Below are positions 22,955 through 30,170 of a stretch of DNA of 44,023 nucleotides, piece by piece. This DNA comes from a virus: the IMG/VR virus record IMGVR_UViG_3300034418_010563, positions 1-44,023 of that record. One strand, written 5' to 3'. A model generated the notes under the pieces. It did no database searches. It saw nothing but the letters and a program-made list of their open reading frames with translations, and was not told the DNA's origin. Numbering within the stretch: position 1 is the stretch's first letter; each line of letters starts with the position of its first letter. The position numbers and the translations under genes are program-made.

Positions 22955-23480
22955 TGACGCGACGGCGCTGGTGACGAGGCTGATGCGCGAGCGCGACGAG
23001 GCGCGGGCGGAGGTCGAGCGGTTGCGCGCCGAGCTGAGTAGCGCCAGGCCTGCGCATACGCTGCGGAGCAAGCGACGTCACGAGGCCGAGGACGCGTGGA
23101 CGGCGATGTCGTACTACCGGCGGGCGGCATTCTGGCGCGCGCTGCGTGAGTCGCTGACAGAGCGATACGCCGAGCGTGGCGGCGAGTCACCGGCGCAGAT
23201 GATCGCACTGCGCGAGCAGTGGCGCGACGCGCTCGAGGCAGAGCGCGCGGTCAAAGAGGCGCTGCGCACGAAGGGGCGCTCGAGCGCGGCGCGATGGATT
23301 GCGCTCCCGACGTCGACTCAATCGCTCGTGCTGCGGCGCATCCGCCACATCTCGACCGACGTGAGGCGTGGCGTCGAGCGCGAAGCGGCCGCAATCGCGG
23401 CGACGATTCTGGGAGCGTGGTTGAAAGAGGAGGTGGGCGATGAGCTCGATATCAAGACTAATCGCAGCAATCGTGCGTGA
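22947..23480 (+). CDS. Coiled-coil protein, unknown
   Basis: 177 residues, ATG overlapping the previous gene by 8 bp with GAGG just upstream. Residues 10-40 are heptad-rich (RERDEARAEVERLRAEL) and the remainder is charged and helical. No family recognised. It is one of two neighbouring coiled-coil proteins that may pair. Confidence 0.65.
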   Translation: MLDDATALVTRLMRERDEARAEVERLRAELSSARPAHTLRSKRRHEAEDAWTAMSYYRRAAFWRALRESLTERYAERGGESPAQMIALREQWRDALEAERAVKEALRTKGRSSAARWIALPTSTQSLVLRRIRHISTDVRRGVEREAAAIAATILGAWLKEEVGDELDIKTNRSNRA

Positions 23481-23781
23481 GCAGGTCGGGCGCGATGGTG
23501 CGGAGGCGGAGAGCTGGCGGCTGGCGGCCCTTGCGGCGCGCGAGGAATACTCGGAGATCTCCGACGCGCTGCGCCAAGAGACGAGGCTCTCACTCGCACT
23601 GACCGAGCAGCGCGACGCTGCTATTGCCGAGCGCGACGCCCTGCGCGCCCGCTTCGAGGCGCTGCGTCCAGACCCTTCGATGCTGGCCCGCTCAGCGGTG
23701 GTCGCGGACTCACGCGACACGTCGTGCGCGCCGAATAGCTGCATCGATGTCATTCGGGAGGAGCCGACCGATGCCGATTGA
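23440..23781 (+). CDS. Coiled-coil protein, unknown
   Basis: 113 residues. GAGGAGG lies 6 bases before the ATG, which is 41 bp inside the previous gene. Residues 20-80 are a long helical, coiled-coil-like stretch (LALTEQRDAAIAERDALRARF). The end contains two Cys residues (SCAPNSC). No function can be assigned. Its composition resembles the preceding coiled-coil protein. Confidence 0.6.
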   Translation: MSSISRLIAAIVREQVGRDGAEAESWRLAALAAREEYSEISDALRQETRLSLALTEQRDAAIAERDALRARFEALRPDPSMLARSAVVADSRDTSCAPNSCIDVIREEPTDAD

Positions 23782-24223
23782 CCTGCGCCCCGCCGTCTAT
23801 CTGTCCGCGCCATCCGCTGAGATTGAGCGCGCTCGCGAGGTGCGCGAGACGCTCACGCGACACGGCGTGCGCGTCGTGGGTGGCGACTGGATTGAAGAAG
23901 TCGAAGCGCTCGGCTCCGAAGCTAGCGGCGCCGCCGACAGAGACCTCGTACCGTGCATCTGGCGACAGTGGATTCGCCAAGCCCACGCGCTGCTCGTGCT
24001 CGCGCCGCTCGGCACGACGACGTCCGGCGTCTACCGCGAGCTCGAACAAGCGCTCAGCCTCGACGTGCCGGTGATCGTCTCGTGCTGCGCGCCGTACGAG
24101 CGCGTGCCGCTTGCGCTCCTCGACCGCGAGGCGCGCGTCCAAGGCCGCTGGCACCACGAGCTTGACGACCAATCGGCCGTGATGATGGCGGTGCGCGTGG
24201 CGCGAAGAGAGGCGCGGTCGTGA
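23771..24223 (+). CDS. Nucleoside 2-deoxyribosyltransferase-like protein
   Basis: 150 residues from ATG 23771, which has GGAGGAG 8 bases upstream; a longer open frame exists but lies in the coiled-coil gene. VYLSAPSAEIERAREVRETL opens a Rossmann-like fold, and AHALLVLAPLGTTTSGVYRE (E90 in the place of the catalytic Glu) followed by LEQALSLDVPVIVS fits the deoxyribosyltransferase / DUF4406 fold. Members exchange bases on deoxynucleosides or are nucleotide-binding proteins; TIR domains are structural relatives. Substrate is unknown. Confidence 0.65.
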   Translation: MPIDLRPAVYLSAPSAEIERAREVRETLTRHGVRVVGGDWIEEVEALGSEASGAADRDLVPCIWRQWIRQAHALLVLAPLGTTTSGVYRELEQALSLDVPVIVSCCAPYERVPLALLDREARVQGRWHHELDDQSAVMMAVRVARREARS

Positions 24224-24939
24224 CTCCGCGCTGGTCCGTCCGCATCGTCATCCTCGGCGACAGGTACGCCGTCGACCTTGAGCGGCGCGCCGAGACCGTG
24301 CGTCGCGCTCGACTGTCGACGCACGCGACCCGCGCCGAAGCCGAGGCCGCGCGCGTCGTCGTGCGCCTCGACCCGGCGGCGCACTGGCGCGAGCCCGTCA
24401 AGCGCGGGCCGAGGAGTCAGCGCGTGCGATGGTCGGTCGAGCAGCGGCGCGTGCCGAGCGGGCGCATCGTCGTGAGCCTGCGCCGATACGAGCAGGGCGA
24501 GCGCACGCGATCGTGCGTCGTGCGCCGCGTCGACACGAGCGCCGCTGCCGACAAGCTCCGCGCACAGATTCGTCGCGACCCTGCGGCGTATTGGCGCGAG
24601 CCCGCGCCCGAGCCCGAGCGGCAGATCGAAAGCAAGCGCCGCGCGGCCGCACGCCGCGTCGAGAGGCAGCGCCTCGACACGGCGACGAGCGCACCCGTGC
24701 GCCTCGACGACGGGCGCTGGGAGCTCGGCTGCGGGCTGCACAGCGCCGCGCGAGCCGTCGCGCGCTGCCCCGCGTGCGAGCGCGCGAACGCGGAGACACT
24801 CGAGGCGCTCAGCTCCGACCAGCTTGCCGCGTATCTGCGCGACCTCGCGCGGCGCGAGCGCGCGGTGACGAGGCGCGTCGAGGTGTACGGGAGCGCAAGC
24901 GGGCCGAAAAGCTACGTTGGAAAAGCGAGCAATAACTAG
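24220..24939 (+). CDS. Two-repeat DNA-binding-like protein with C-terminal zinc motif
   Basis: 239 residues from GTG (GTGA overlap). Two tandem units of about 60 residues each begin with a strand-rich WSV..I or WSVEQRRV segment, contain S-x-H/D-T-R/S-A-EA, and end in RLDPAAHWREP (about 50-60) and RRDPAAYWREP (about 117-127). The layout of three strands plus a helix is reminiscent of AP2 DNA-binding domains, but this is inference. The C-terminal third is basic and has CGLHSAARAVARCPACER, a possible zinc site. Last gene before an AT-rich break. Confidence 0.6.
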   Translation: MTPRWSVRIVILGDRYAVDLERRAETVRRARLSTHATRAEAEAARVVVRLDPAAHWREPVKRGPRSQRVRWSVEQRRVPSGRIVVSLRRYEQGERTRSCVVRRVDTSAAADKLRAQIRRDPAAYWREPAPEPERQIESKRRAAARRVERQRLDTATSAPVRLDDGRWELGCGLHSAARAVARCPACERANAETLEALSSDQLAAYLRDLARRERAVTRRVEVYGSASGPKSYVGKASNN

Positions 24940-25040
24940 CACTTAGAAAATAGTTGTTTTTCTTTCTTGCTATTTAGGTGTGATGGAATCATAGTCTTTC
25001 TCGTCGGCGGGAGAGACCGCCACGAAACAAGGAGCCCGAT
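24940..25040 (+). promoter_or_regulatory. AT-rich break in the early operon; possible promoter
   Basis: This 101-bp gap is AT-rich in its first half. AAATAG and CTATTT can pair across a T-rich loop. TTGCTA and CATAGT are separated by 17 bp and could be weak -35 and -10 boxes (4 of 6 each). A clear AAGGAG ribosome site for the next gene lies at its end. It may start a separate transcript for the three small genes that follow. Confidence 0.35.
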
Positions 25041-25346
25041 ATGCGCCGCCCAGCCGCCCCCACCCTCTCGAACCCCCTTAACAACGCCGTGGGCGTGATC
25101 TGCGGGTATCAGCTCCTTGCGGACGCGCGGGAGTCCGTCGGGTGGGGGAACCTCACCAAAGCATCCGCAGAGGTCCGCGACGCGGGCCGAATCCTGCTCG
25201 CGTCCATCGACGCGAGCGATTGCATGGGTCGCCACGAGGCCCGTTGCGCGATCCGGTCCGTGATCCACGACTCCGTGGACGCGGGTGTGCAGTGGGGACA
25301 GGAAGAAGGCCTTGCGATGATCGATGCGATCGAGGCCCTGGGGTGA
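25041..25346 (+). CDS. Small protein of unknown function
   Basis: 101 residues with AAGGAG 8 bases before the ATG. Largely helical; features include NNAVGVICGYQLLADARES and ASDCMGRHEARCAIRSVI. No motif or family recognised. The strong ribosome site and lack of competing frames support a real gene. It is the first of three small genes after the AT-rich break. Confidence 0.6.
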   Translation: MRRPAAPTLSNPLNNAVGVICGYQLLADARESVGWGNLTKASAEVRDAGRILLASIDASDCMGRHEARCAIRSVIHDSVDAGVQWGQEEGLAMIDAIEALG

Positions 25347-25405
25347 ACCTAGATGGCGGTGCGTCGCTCGAAGCGGACCCTGCTCCCCGCTTGACCCACT
25401 GAAGA

Positions 25406-25441
25406 TGGCCCCGTGGCAGGGGCCGAAACGCCGAAAGGCGT
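25406..25441 (+). promoter_or_regulatory. Two tandem hairpins before a small gene
   Basis: GGCCCC and GGGGCC (25407-25412 and 25419-25424) enclose a 6-base loop. Three bases on, ACGCC and GGCGT (25428-25432 and 25437-25441) enclose a GAAA tetraloop, an especially stable RNA loop. No T tract follows, so this is not a standard terminator. The ribosome site GAAGGAGAG for the 53-residue gene lies 14 bases further on. The rest of the gap 25347-25466 shows nothing else. Confidence 0.5.
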
Positions 25442-25466
25442 CTGGGAAGCCAAAGAAGGAGAGACC

Positions 25467-25628
25467 ATGAACGCGCGACAAAAAACCTGGGCCAAAGCCA
25501 ACGGATTCGCCTACACCCGCTCCGGCGGATGGCGCCGCGCGGACGGTATGAGCATCGCCTGGTCTAGCGGCTGGCGAGTGCTCACGCCCGGATGCGGGTT
25601 TCATCCCACGCTTCGGGTGCCGGCGTGA
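25467..25628 (+). CDS. Small aromatic-rich protein, unknown
   Basis: 53 residues from ATG 25467 with GAAGGAG upstream. Sequence features are KTWAKANGFAYTRSGGWRR and SIAWSSGWRVLTPGCGF: five Trp residues and a strand-rich, basic pattern. No family recognised; a small inhibitor or nucleic-acid binder is possible. Its stop overlaps the next gene as GTGA. Confidence 0.6.
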   Translation: MNARQKTWAKANGFAYTRSGGWRRADGMSIAWSSGWRVLTPGCGFHPTLRVPA

Positions 25629-25804
25629 CCCGCAAAGGCCCCGGCCGCCCGGCCACCGGACGCACCCGAAAGGGCACCAGCGTCAGCCTAAGCGCCGACG
25701 AGAAGGCGCGTCTCGCCCGGTGGGGCGAGACCCTTTCGGCGGCCGTGCGCCGCGTGCTGGCGGTCGCTGAGGCCGCCGAGCAACGCGGCGACGCGCTACC
25801 CTGA
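25625..25804 (+). CDS. Small AT-hook / ribbon-helix-helix-like protein, paralog 2
   Basis: 59 residues from GTG 25625. It begins VTRKGPGRPATGRTRKG (AT-hook-like GRP motif with basic flanks), then TSVSLSADEKARLARWGETL, then SAAVRRVLAVAEAAE. It aligns along its whole length with the 50-residue protein at 10664-10816 (GPGRP, LT/SxxExxRL, SxAVRxxLAxAEA). It ends the rightward operon, whereas its paralog lies near the start of the leftward late genes. Probably a small DNA-binding regulator. Confidence 0.65.
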   Translation: MTRKGPGRPATGRTRKGTSVSLSADEKARLARWGETLSAAVRRVLAVAEAAEQRGDALP

Positions 25805-25835
25805 CACCGGGCGGGAGTCGCGCCTCTCGCTCACG

Positions 25836-25866
25836 CGACCCGCTGGGGATGGTCCTCGGCGGGTCG
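25836..25866 (+). terminator. Hairpin between convergent operons
   Basis: CGACCCGC (25836-25843) pairs with GCGGGTCG (25859-25866) around a 15-base loop, with CGTCT following rightward. It lies in the 93-bp gap where early and late operons meet. The T tract is poor, so it is a weak or factor-assisted terminator candidate. A short CTATGCGCG tandem copy lies just right of it (25871-25889). Confidence 0.5.
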
Positions 25867-25897
25867 TCGTCTATGCGCGGCTATGCGCGCGGCGCGC

Positions 25898-26536
25898 TTA
25901 GACGTCGCCGAGCGCGAAGCCTTCTTGCGCGAGCTCGTGGAAGAGCGCGCCGCCGGGGTCGTCTTTTTTCGAGTGGACGTGCAGGTGCCCGATGACTCCC
26001 GCGAGCTTGACCCATCCGTGCGGCCCGCCGCGCCGTGACAGGCTAACCTCGCCGTTCTCGCCGGGGATGACGCGCGGGATGCCGAGCTCGCCGCACAGCG
26101 CCTCGACGAGCCAGACGACGCTGTGCATCTGCTCGGCTGGCCAGCGCAGGCATCGCACGCGGCGACCGCCGATGGTGTACGTATCGTGCTCGTCATCGGC
26201 GCGCGTCGGGTAGCCGCGCGAGACGACCTCGATGCCGATGCTGCCGTCATTCGCCACGCCGGCGTGCGCGCATCGCGTATCGTGCGTCGCGGTCTGCACG
26301 ATGCGACCGGACGGCTCGACCACGTAATGGATGCTGAGCGCGTTTTTCGCGAGCGTGCGCACGACGCGCTCGGCGCCGCCGGTGCCGCCGGTCCAGTGGC
26401 ACACAATGCGCGTCACAGCGTCCTGCGACCTCGTATTTCGATTGCACCCAGCGTGGAAGGCGTATTGTCCCTGCGCGTCGATCATGGGCACGACGCGGTC
26501 AGACTCGGGCGCGACGAGCCAGGGCGGGACTGTCAC
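25898..26536 (-). CDS. N-acetylmuramoyl-L-alanine amidase endolysin (Amidase_2)
   Basis: 212 residues from GTG 26536 (GTGA overlap). Catalytic zinc residues fit the Amidase_2/T7 lysozyme fold: IVCHWTGGTGG (first His), SIHYVVEPSGRIVQ, CAHAGVANDGSIGIEVV (second His), and GHLHVHSKKDDPG (third His and the Lys/Asp catalytic part). It cleaves the amide bond between MurNAc and L-alanine. No signal peptide, so release should depend on a holin. Last gene of the leftward late operon, next to small membrane proteins. Confidence 0.92.
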   Translation of the reverse strand: MTVPPWLVAPESDRVVPMIDAQGQYAFHAGCNRNTRSQDAVTRIVCHWTGGTGGAERVVRTLAKNALSIHYVVEPSGRIVQTATHDTRCAHAGVANDGSIGIEVVSRGYPTRADDEHDTYTIGGRRVRCLRWPAEQMHSVVWLVEALCGELGIPRVIPGENGEVSLSRRGGPHGWVKLAGVIGHLHVHSKKDDPGGALFHELAQEGFALGDV

Positions 26537-26799
26537 CCGAGCCCCCGCTTCAGCTCCTCGGCGATCTTCGCGGCCTCTTCGTCAAGCTCGAGCCGCGCCG
26601 CTCCGCGCTCGGTGAGCCGTCGCAGATGCGCGACGATTTCTTCGGGCTCGCGCCCCGAGCGTAGCACTTCGCGCACCGCGCCGAGCAGACCGCGCGCGAC
26701 CGGGCCGCTCAGCCCCGGCAGCAGCTCACCGAGGAGCCGCCCGGCGAGGTCGAGGCCGACGCCGAGCTTCTCGCGCTGGTCAGTGTCGAGCAGGCTCAC
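26533..26799 (-). CDS. Small helical protein in lysis cluster
   Basis: 88 residues from GTG with GGAGG upstream (GTGA overlap). N-terminal GVGLDLAGRLLGELLPGLSG is amphipathic or weakly hydrophobic; the rest is charged and helical (RLTERGAARLELDEEAAK). It has no clear membrane segment. The position between the amidase and a lipobox protein suggests a lysis or structural accessory role, not proved. Confidence 0.6.
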   Translation of the reverse strand: MSLLDTDQREKLGVGLDLAGRLLGELLPGLSGPVARGLLGAVREVLRSGREPEEIVAHLRRLTERGAARLELDEEAAKIAEELKRGLG

Positions 26800-27323
26800 C
26801 GGTCACCTCCGCACGTCCATGACGGCAGCCCCGCCGGCAGTCTGACACCGAGCGCGTCGAGCAAGCGCACGACGTGCGCGACCGCTTCGACCGCCGACGA
26901 GAGCCGCTCGCACGCTGTGCGCGGCGCCGCGTCGGGGTCGCCGTCCTCGGCCCATGCGAGGAGCTCTGCGCCGGCGACGTCGAGCGCCGCCGCGCTCACG
27001 TCGAGGCCCGCTTCCGCTGCGCGCCAGCGCTCCGCGCGCTCGGTGACGCATGCGTCGATAGCAGCCGGGCTCGTCTCGCTCGAGCACGTCTCGCGCAGGT
27101 CGTCGCGTACCTCGCGCCGCACCGTCGCGACGGCGCCGCTCTGGAGCGCGTGCGCCACACCGTAGGTGGTCGTGGCACGGTCGAGCTTCGACGCGCCGCA
27201 GCCGCCGAGGAGCACGACGTAGGCGACAACGGCCGCGATCGTCAGCGCGACGCGCCACGGCGACTCGGGGCGCTCGATGGGGTCGAGGCGCGAGAGCTCG
27301 ACGACGCGATAACGCGCGCTCAC
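26796..27323 (-). CDS. Membrane-anchored protein with lipobox; spanin-like candidate
   Basis: 175 residues from GTG (GTGA overlap). A hydrophobic segment at 25-41 ends in VVLLGGC with Cys42, a good lipobox, so it may be a lipoprotein or a single-pass membrane protein. The outer part is helical, with four further Cys residues at wide spacing. In the lysis cluster of a Gram-negative phage such a protein could act as outer spanin, but it is longer than most. Confidence 0.6.
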   Translation of the reverse strand: MSARYRVVELSRLDPIERPESPWRVALTIAAVVAYVVLLGGCGASKLDRATTTYGVAHALQSGAVATVRREVRDDLRETCSSETSPAAIDACVTERAERWRAAEAGLDVSAAALDVAGAELLAWAEDGDPDAAPRTACERLSSAVEAVAHVVRLLDALGVRLPAGLPSWTCGGDR

Positions 27324-27478
27324 GACGGCGCCCGCTTGACTGCGCTGGGGCCGAGCAGACCGAGCCCGGCACCGACGAGACCAGACCCGACCTCGGCAGC
27401 GGTGTCGGTGACGAGGAGCGCGATGCCGCCGCCGATGAGGGCAAGCGATGCGACTAGAACCGACCAGTGAATCGACAT
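27320..27478 (-). CDS. Small membrane protein, holin-like
   Basis: 52 residues from ATG 27478; the longer frame lacks a ribosome site. HWSVLVASLALIGGGIALLV is a transmembrane segment and GSGLVGAGLGLLGPSAV is a second glycine-rich hydrophobic stretch, with a basic end KRAPS. Size and topology fit a holin or pinholin, placed directly before the lysis genes. Not proved by homology. Confidence 0.6.
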   Translation of the reverse strand: MSIHWSVLVASLALIGGGIALLVTDTAAEVGSGLVGAGLGLLGPSAVKRAPS

Positions 27479-27485
27479 GAAAACC

Positions 27486-27605
27486 TCACGACAGGTAGGG
27501 ATCTTCCGCCCACTGAAACAGCGACCATTCGAGCATGACGGCCAGCGCCCACTCGAGCTCGACGACGTGCGCCGAGCCATAGCCGCGAATCACCACCTCG
27601 ATCAT
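27486..27605 (-). CDS. Very small acidic protein in lysis cluster
   Basis: 39 residues from ATG 27605 (ATGA overlap with the membrane coiled-coil gene). The sequence IRGYGSAHVVELEWALAVML, ending in FQWAEDPYLS, is mildly hydrophobic and acidic. No function known. The overlap on one side and an 8-bp gap to the next gene support translation. Confidence 0.5.
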   Translation of the reverse strand: MIEVVIRGYGSAHVVELEWALAVMLEWSLFQWAEDPYLS

Positions 27606-27901
27606 CGCGTCGGCGCCAGGCGGGCGAGCTGCCGGACGTCTGACCGGACCTCGACGAGGAGCGATTGAATCGAGTCGAGGCGCTCCGACAGCACGGCTTG
27701 TTCCCGCGCGCGGTCGGCGTCGGATGCCGCCAGGCGGTCGACGCGCTGTGCGAGCGCAGCGGTTTCTTGCGCGACGCTCTCGACCTCGGCGGTCGTGACG
27801 GCGAGCGTCGCGAGCGCAGACCCGCCGACGCTCAGGAGCGTGACAAGGATGCCGAGCGTCCATTGCGGGATTTTGATCGATGGCGGTGGCTGGGTGGTCA
27901 C
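27602..27901 (-). CDS. Membrane-anchored coiled-coil protein (i-spanin or holin-like)
   Basis: 99 residues from GTG 27901 (GTGA overlap). One transmembrane segment at about 14-36 (WTLGILVTLLSVGGSALATL) is followed by a coiled-coil-like helix AEVESVAQETAALAQRVDRL and more heptads to residue 92. The layout, membrane anchor plus periplasmic coiled coil, is that of inner-membrane spanins and of some holin-accessory proteins. Confidence 0.65.
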   Translation of the reverse strand: MTTQPPPSIKIPQWTLGILVTLLSVGGSALATLAVTTAEVESVAQETAALAQRVDRLAASDADRAREQAVLSERLDSIQSLLVEVRSDVRQLARLAPTR

Positions 27902-28125
27902 GGGATATCCTCCGGCGCGGGGATAAGGGGCTGAATACTCTCGAACGACGCCACTTCGTAGCCGACAATCAGCTCGCCGAAAAGCCCGTCAGGAATCTCG
28001 GCTAGTACGTCTTCCATCAGAAACCAGCGCCCGTCCGTCATCGGAGCTGGGGCGAGTCTGTGCCGGCCCGATTGAGCCGCAATCAGCGTTTGCGCGTCAG
28101 CGTCGGTGAAGATCAGGGCGTTCAT
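27898..28125 (-). CDS. Small tail-fibre-associated protein
   Basis: 75 residues from ATG 28125; the longer frame overlaps the fibre gene without a ribosome site. MNALIFTDADAQTLIAAQSG and RWFLMEDVLAEIPDGLFGEL look like a compact alpha/beta protein. Proteins of this kind often lie after tail-fibre genes and may be fibre chaperones or attached to fibres. Weak ribosome site. Confidence 0.55.
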   Translation of the reverse strand: MNALIFTDADAQTLIAAQSGRHRLAPAPMTDGRWFLMEDVLAEIPDGLFGELIVGYEVASFESIQPLIPAPEDIP

Positions 28126-28162
28126 ATTGTGATCCCGTACTTGTTGGCCAGGTATGAAAATC

Positions 28163-28858
28163 CTACGGTATGGCTGACGCGATGTCTGCAATTAGCGTTG
28201 TCACTCTGTTTTCCAAGAGTGACAGGTCCAGCGATTCGCCGACCGAATAGAACGCAATTTCCGCCCTGCTTAGAAGCGTGGCATTAGATCGAGAAAACAC
28301 AAACACATTGAGCGCGGAGGAGGTTACGCTGTTCGTGTTTTGTGTCGTTGTAGTACCGCCAAGCCTCCAGCCGAAGTTTGACGAAGCGCTTCGCGATACG
28401 CCGAGAAAGGCTGGCGATGTCGGCGTGGGCGAACCAATCGCGGCCCCTCCTACGTTTCGGCTTCGGAAATACACTTGCGAAGACACATGAAGAACCTCGG
28501 TGATAGACGCGCCGAAAGAAGACGCGCCGCCTGAAATGTAAGCATACGAGCTGGCGCCTGACTCCGGTGTCGTTGTGTAAACCGCGACGTGCTGATCGTT
28601 TTGAGGGTCGGCGTCGCAAGCTCTGTTCGTGTCCAGATACTCGCTCCCGGTTCCCGTCAAACCGGTTTTGCGGTCGTAGTCGCCGGAGACAAAATTGTGG
28701 TTTGTCGGTGCCGTGCCAGCAAGCGGTGTCAGCGCACCATTCAGGTTATCCCACCCCGCCATAATGCAGGATGCCTTAATGGCGTTCCACGTTCCGTCAG
28801 CTTTGCTGCCCGTAATGAATGCGTCGATGGCGTCAACGAGGTCTTTTACTTGGCTCAT
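28163..28858 (-). CDS. Tail-fibre / receptor-binding-like protein, paralog B
   Basis: 231 residues from ATG (ATGA overlap). N-terminal KADGTWNAIKASCIMAGWDN and NHNFVSGDYDRKTGLTGTGS and C-terminal AEIAFYSVGESLDLSLLENR match its neighbour gene segment by segment. The fold is probably a concanavalin-like beta sandwich as in phage fibre tips. The body, Ser/Thr/Gly rich, diverges from the paralog. GC content is visibly lower than in the surrounding tail genes. Confidence 0.7.
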   Translation of the reverse strand: MSQVKDLVDAIDAFITGSKADGTWNAIKASCIMAGWDNLNGALTPLAGTAPTNHNFVSGDYDRKTGLTGTGSEYLDTNRACDADPQNDQHVAVYTTTPESGASSYAYISGGASSFGASITEVLHVSSQVYFRSRNVGGAAIGSPTPTSPAFLGVSRSASSNFGWRLGGTTTTQNTNSVTSSALNVFVFSRSNATLLSRAEIAFYSVGESLDLSLLENRVTTLIADIASAIP

Positions 28859-29778
28859 GACAGTGACCCTCCTGCTGCGTAGCCGCGATTGACATAGGCC
28901 ACGGTGTCGGCGTCGTAGTCACTTGCGGCAAGGCCAGTGTTGATACCAAACTCAAGTGCGGCAATCAGCGTAGAAACGCGAGATTCGAGCAGCTCCAAAT
29001 CGAGATCTTCGCCGATGGAATAGAAGGCCAGACGGGCGTCGGTCGGAGAATGCGGCGGCGTGGTGCCTCGGTCGAATATCTGGATGGCCGACGCGGAGGG
29101 TGTCTCGGACGCGCGGGTAATCACTGAGGTCGTGGCGTTGTCTCGCAGGGTGTAGGTAGCAGAGTTGTCTCTGCTAAAGCCCTTGAACCCCAAGATGAAA
29201 GCGCTTGCCAAAGTGTTGTTGTAGGTCGCCGACCGATTTCTGACGTAGATATTACCGTCGGTGTTTTGCAAGAAATTGTTGGCGCCGGTAGTCGGACCAG
29301 CGTCCGATGCCATAAAGAACCGCAGACCAGAAGTCGGGGCGGCCGTCACATAGAAGGCGTTATGGTTATCGTCCTGCGGGTCGGCATTATTGGCTCGGTT
29401 GCTGCTCAGGTACTTTGTGGTTCCATCGCCAACCAACCCCGTTTTTCGGCTGTAGTCGCCAGACACGAAGTTGAAGTTTGTCGGCGCCGCGCCCACCAGG
29501 GGCTGCAATGCGCCGGACAGCGTCCGCGCACCGGCGAGGATGCACGACGCTTTGATGGCGGCCCAGACGCCATCGGCCTTGCATCCGACCACAAAGTCGT
29601 TGATTGCAGTTTTGACCTCGGGCTCCAGGCTTTGATCGTCTCCGCTCGGGCCTTCGACGCGATCGAAATACGCTTGCGCGTCGGGGTCATACGAGGGAAC
29701 CGGGACTGCGCCCCCGCCGAGCGTGAACCGCGTGCCGGGGCGGCGAAGGAGGCCGGTGCCTGCGAAGCGCCTCGACAT
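28855..29778 (-). CDS. Tail-fibre / receptor-binding-like protein, paralog A
   Basis: 307 residues from ATG 29778 (TGATG overlap). A basic glycine-rich start (MSRRFAGTGLLRRPGTRF) and a spacer lead to DADTV- and DPDAQAYFDRVEG-type segments, then CKADGVWAAIKASCILAGAR, FNFVSGDYSRKTGLVGDGT and LAFYSIGEDLDLELLES. This is a widely distributed phage virion module, shared with paralog B, and probably forms the receptor-binding sandwich. Longer N-terminus likely attaches to the tail. Lower GC than flanking genes. Confidence 0.7.
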   Translation of the reverse strand: MSRRFAGTGLLRRPGTRFTLGGGAVPVPSYDPDAQAYFDRVEGPSGDDQSLEPEVKTAINDFVVGCKADGVWAAIKASCILAGARTLSGALQPLVGAAPTNFNFVSGDYSRKTGLVGDGTTKYLSSNRANNADPQDDNHNAFYVTAAPTSGLRFFMASDAGPTTGANNFLQNTDGNIYVRNRSATYNNTLASAFILGFKGFSRDNSATYTLRDNATTSVITRASETPSASAIQIFDRGTTPPHSPTDARLAFYSIGEDLDLELLESRVSTLIAALEFGINTGLAASDYDADTVAYVNRGYAAGGSLS

Positions 29779-30140
29779 CACGCGACCTTCGGCGAGGAGC
29801 ACCAGACGTGCGCCTCGAAAGCGGCAGAGCCGTCGGCCGCCTGCACGCTCACGAACTGCGAGCTCTGCTCGACGTACCAGCTGAAGCTCGCGCCCGCCGA
29901 GAGGTAGACATCGGTCGTGTCAGCCTCGGGCGCTGTGGCACCCCAGCGAGCTCGCACAGCGGTGCCGGCGACCTGCAAGGTCGCATAGCGCCCGACCGGC
30001 AGCGCGGTCGCGTTCGCGGCGCCCGTGGCGCCCGTGCCGGAGAGACGCTGCGGCTCACCCGCAGCGACGGTCGTCGCGTCGACGGTGCCGGTGTAGATGG
30101 GCGCGGTCGCGAAAGCAGCGGAGATGAGATTGGTCGACAT
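29778..30140 (-). CDS. Small virion / fibre-attachment protein
   Basis: 120 residues, ATG with GAGG upstream. Ser/Thr/Ala-rich beta pattern (VGRYATLQVAGTAVRARWGA, SWYVEQSSQFVSVQAADG). It resembles the small beta-rich proteins found ahead of phage fibres. No family recognised with certainty. It overlaps the receptor-like gene by one codon. Confidence 0.6.
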   Translation of the reverse strand: MSTNLISAAFATAPIYTGTVDATTVAAGEPQRLSGTGATGAANATALPVGRYATLQVAGTAVRARWGATAPEADTTDVYLSAGASFSWYVEQSSQFVSVQAADGSAAFEAHVWCSSPKVA

Positions 30141-30170
30141 CGGAATCCTCAGGGTGAGAGTAGCACGCGA

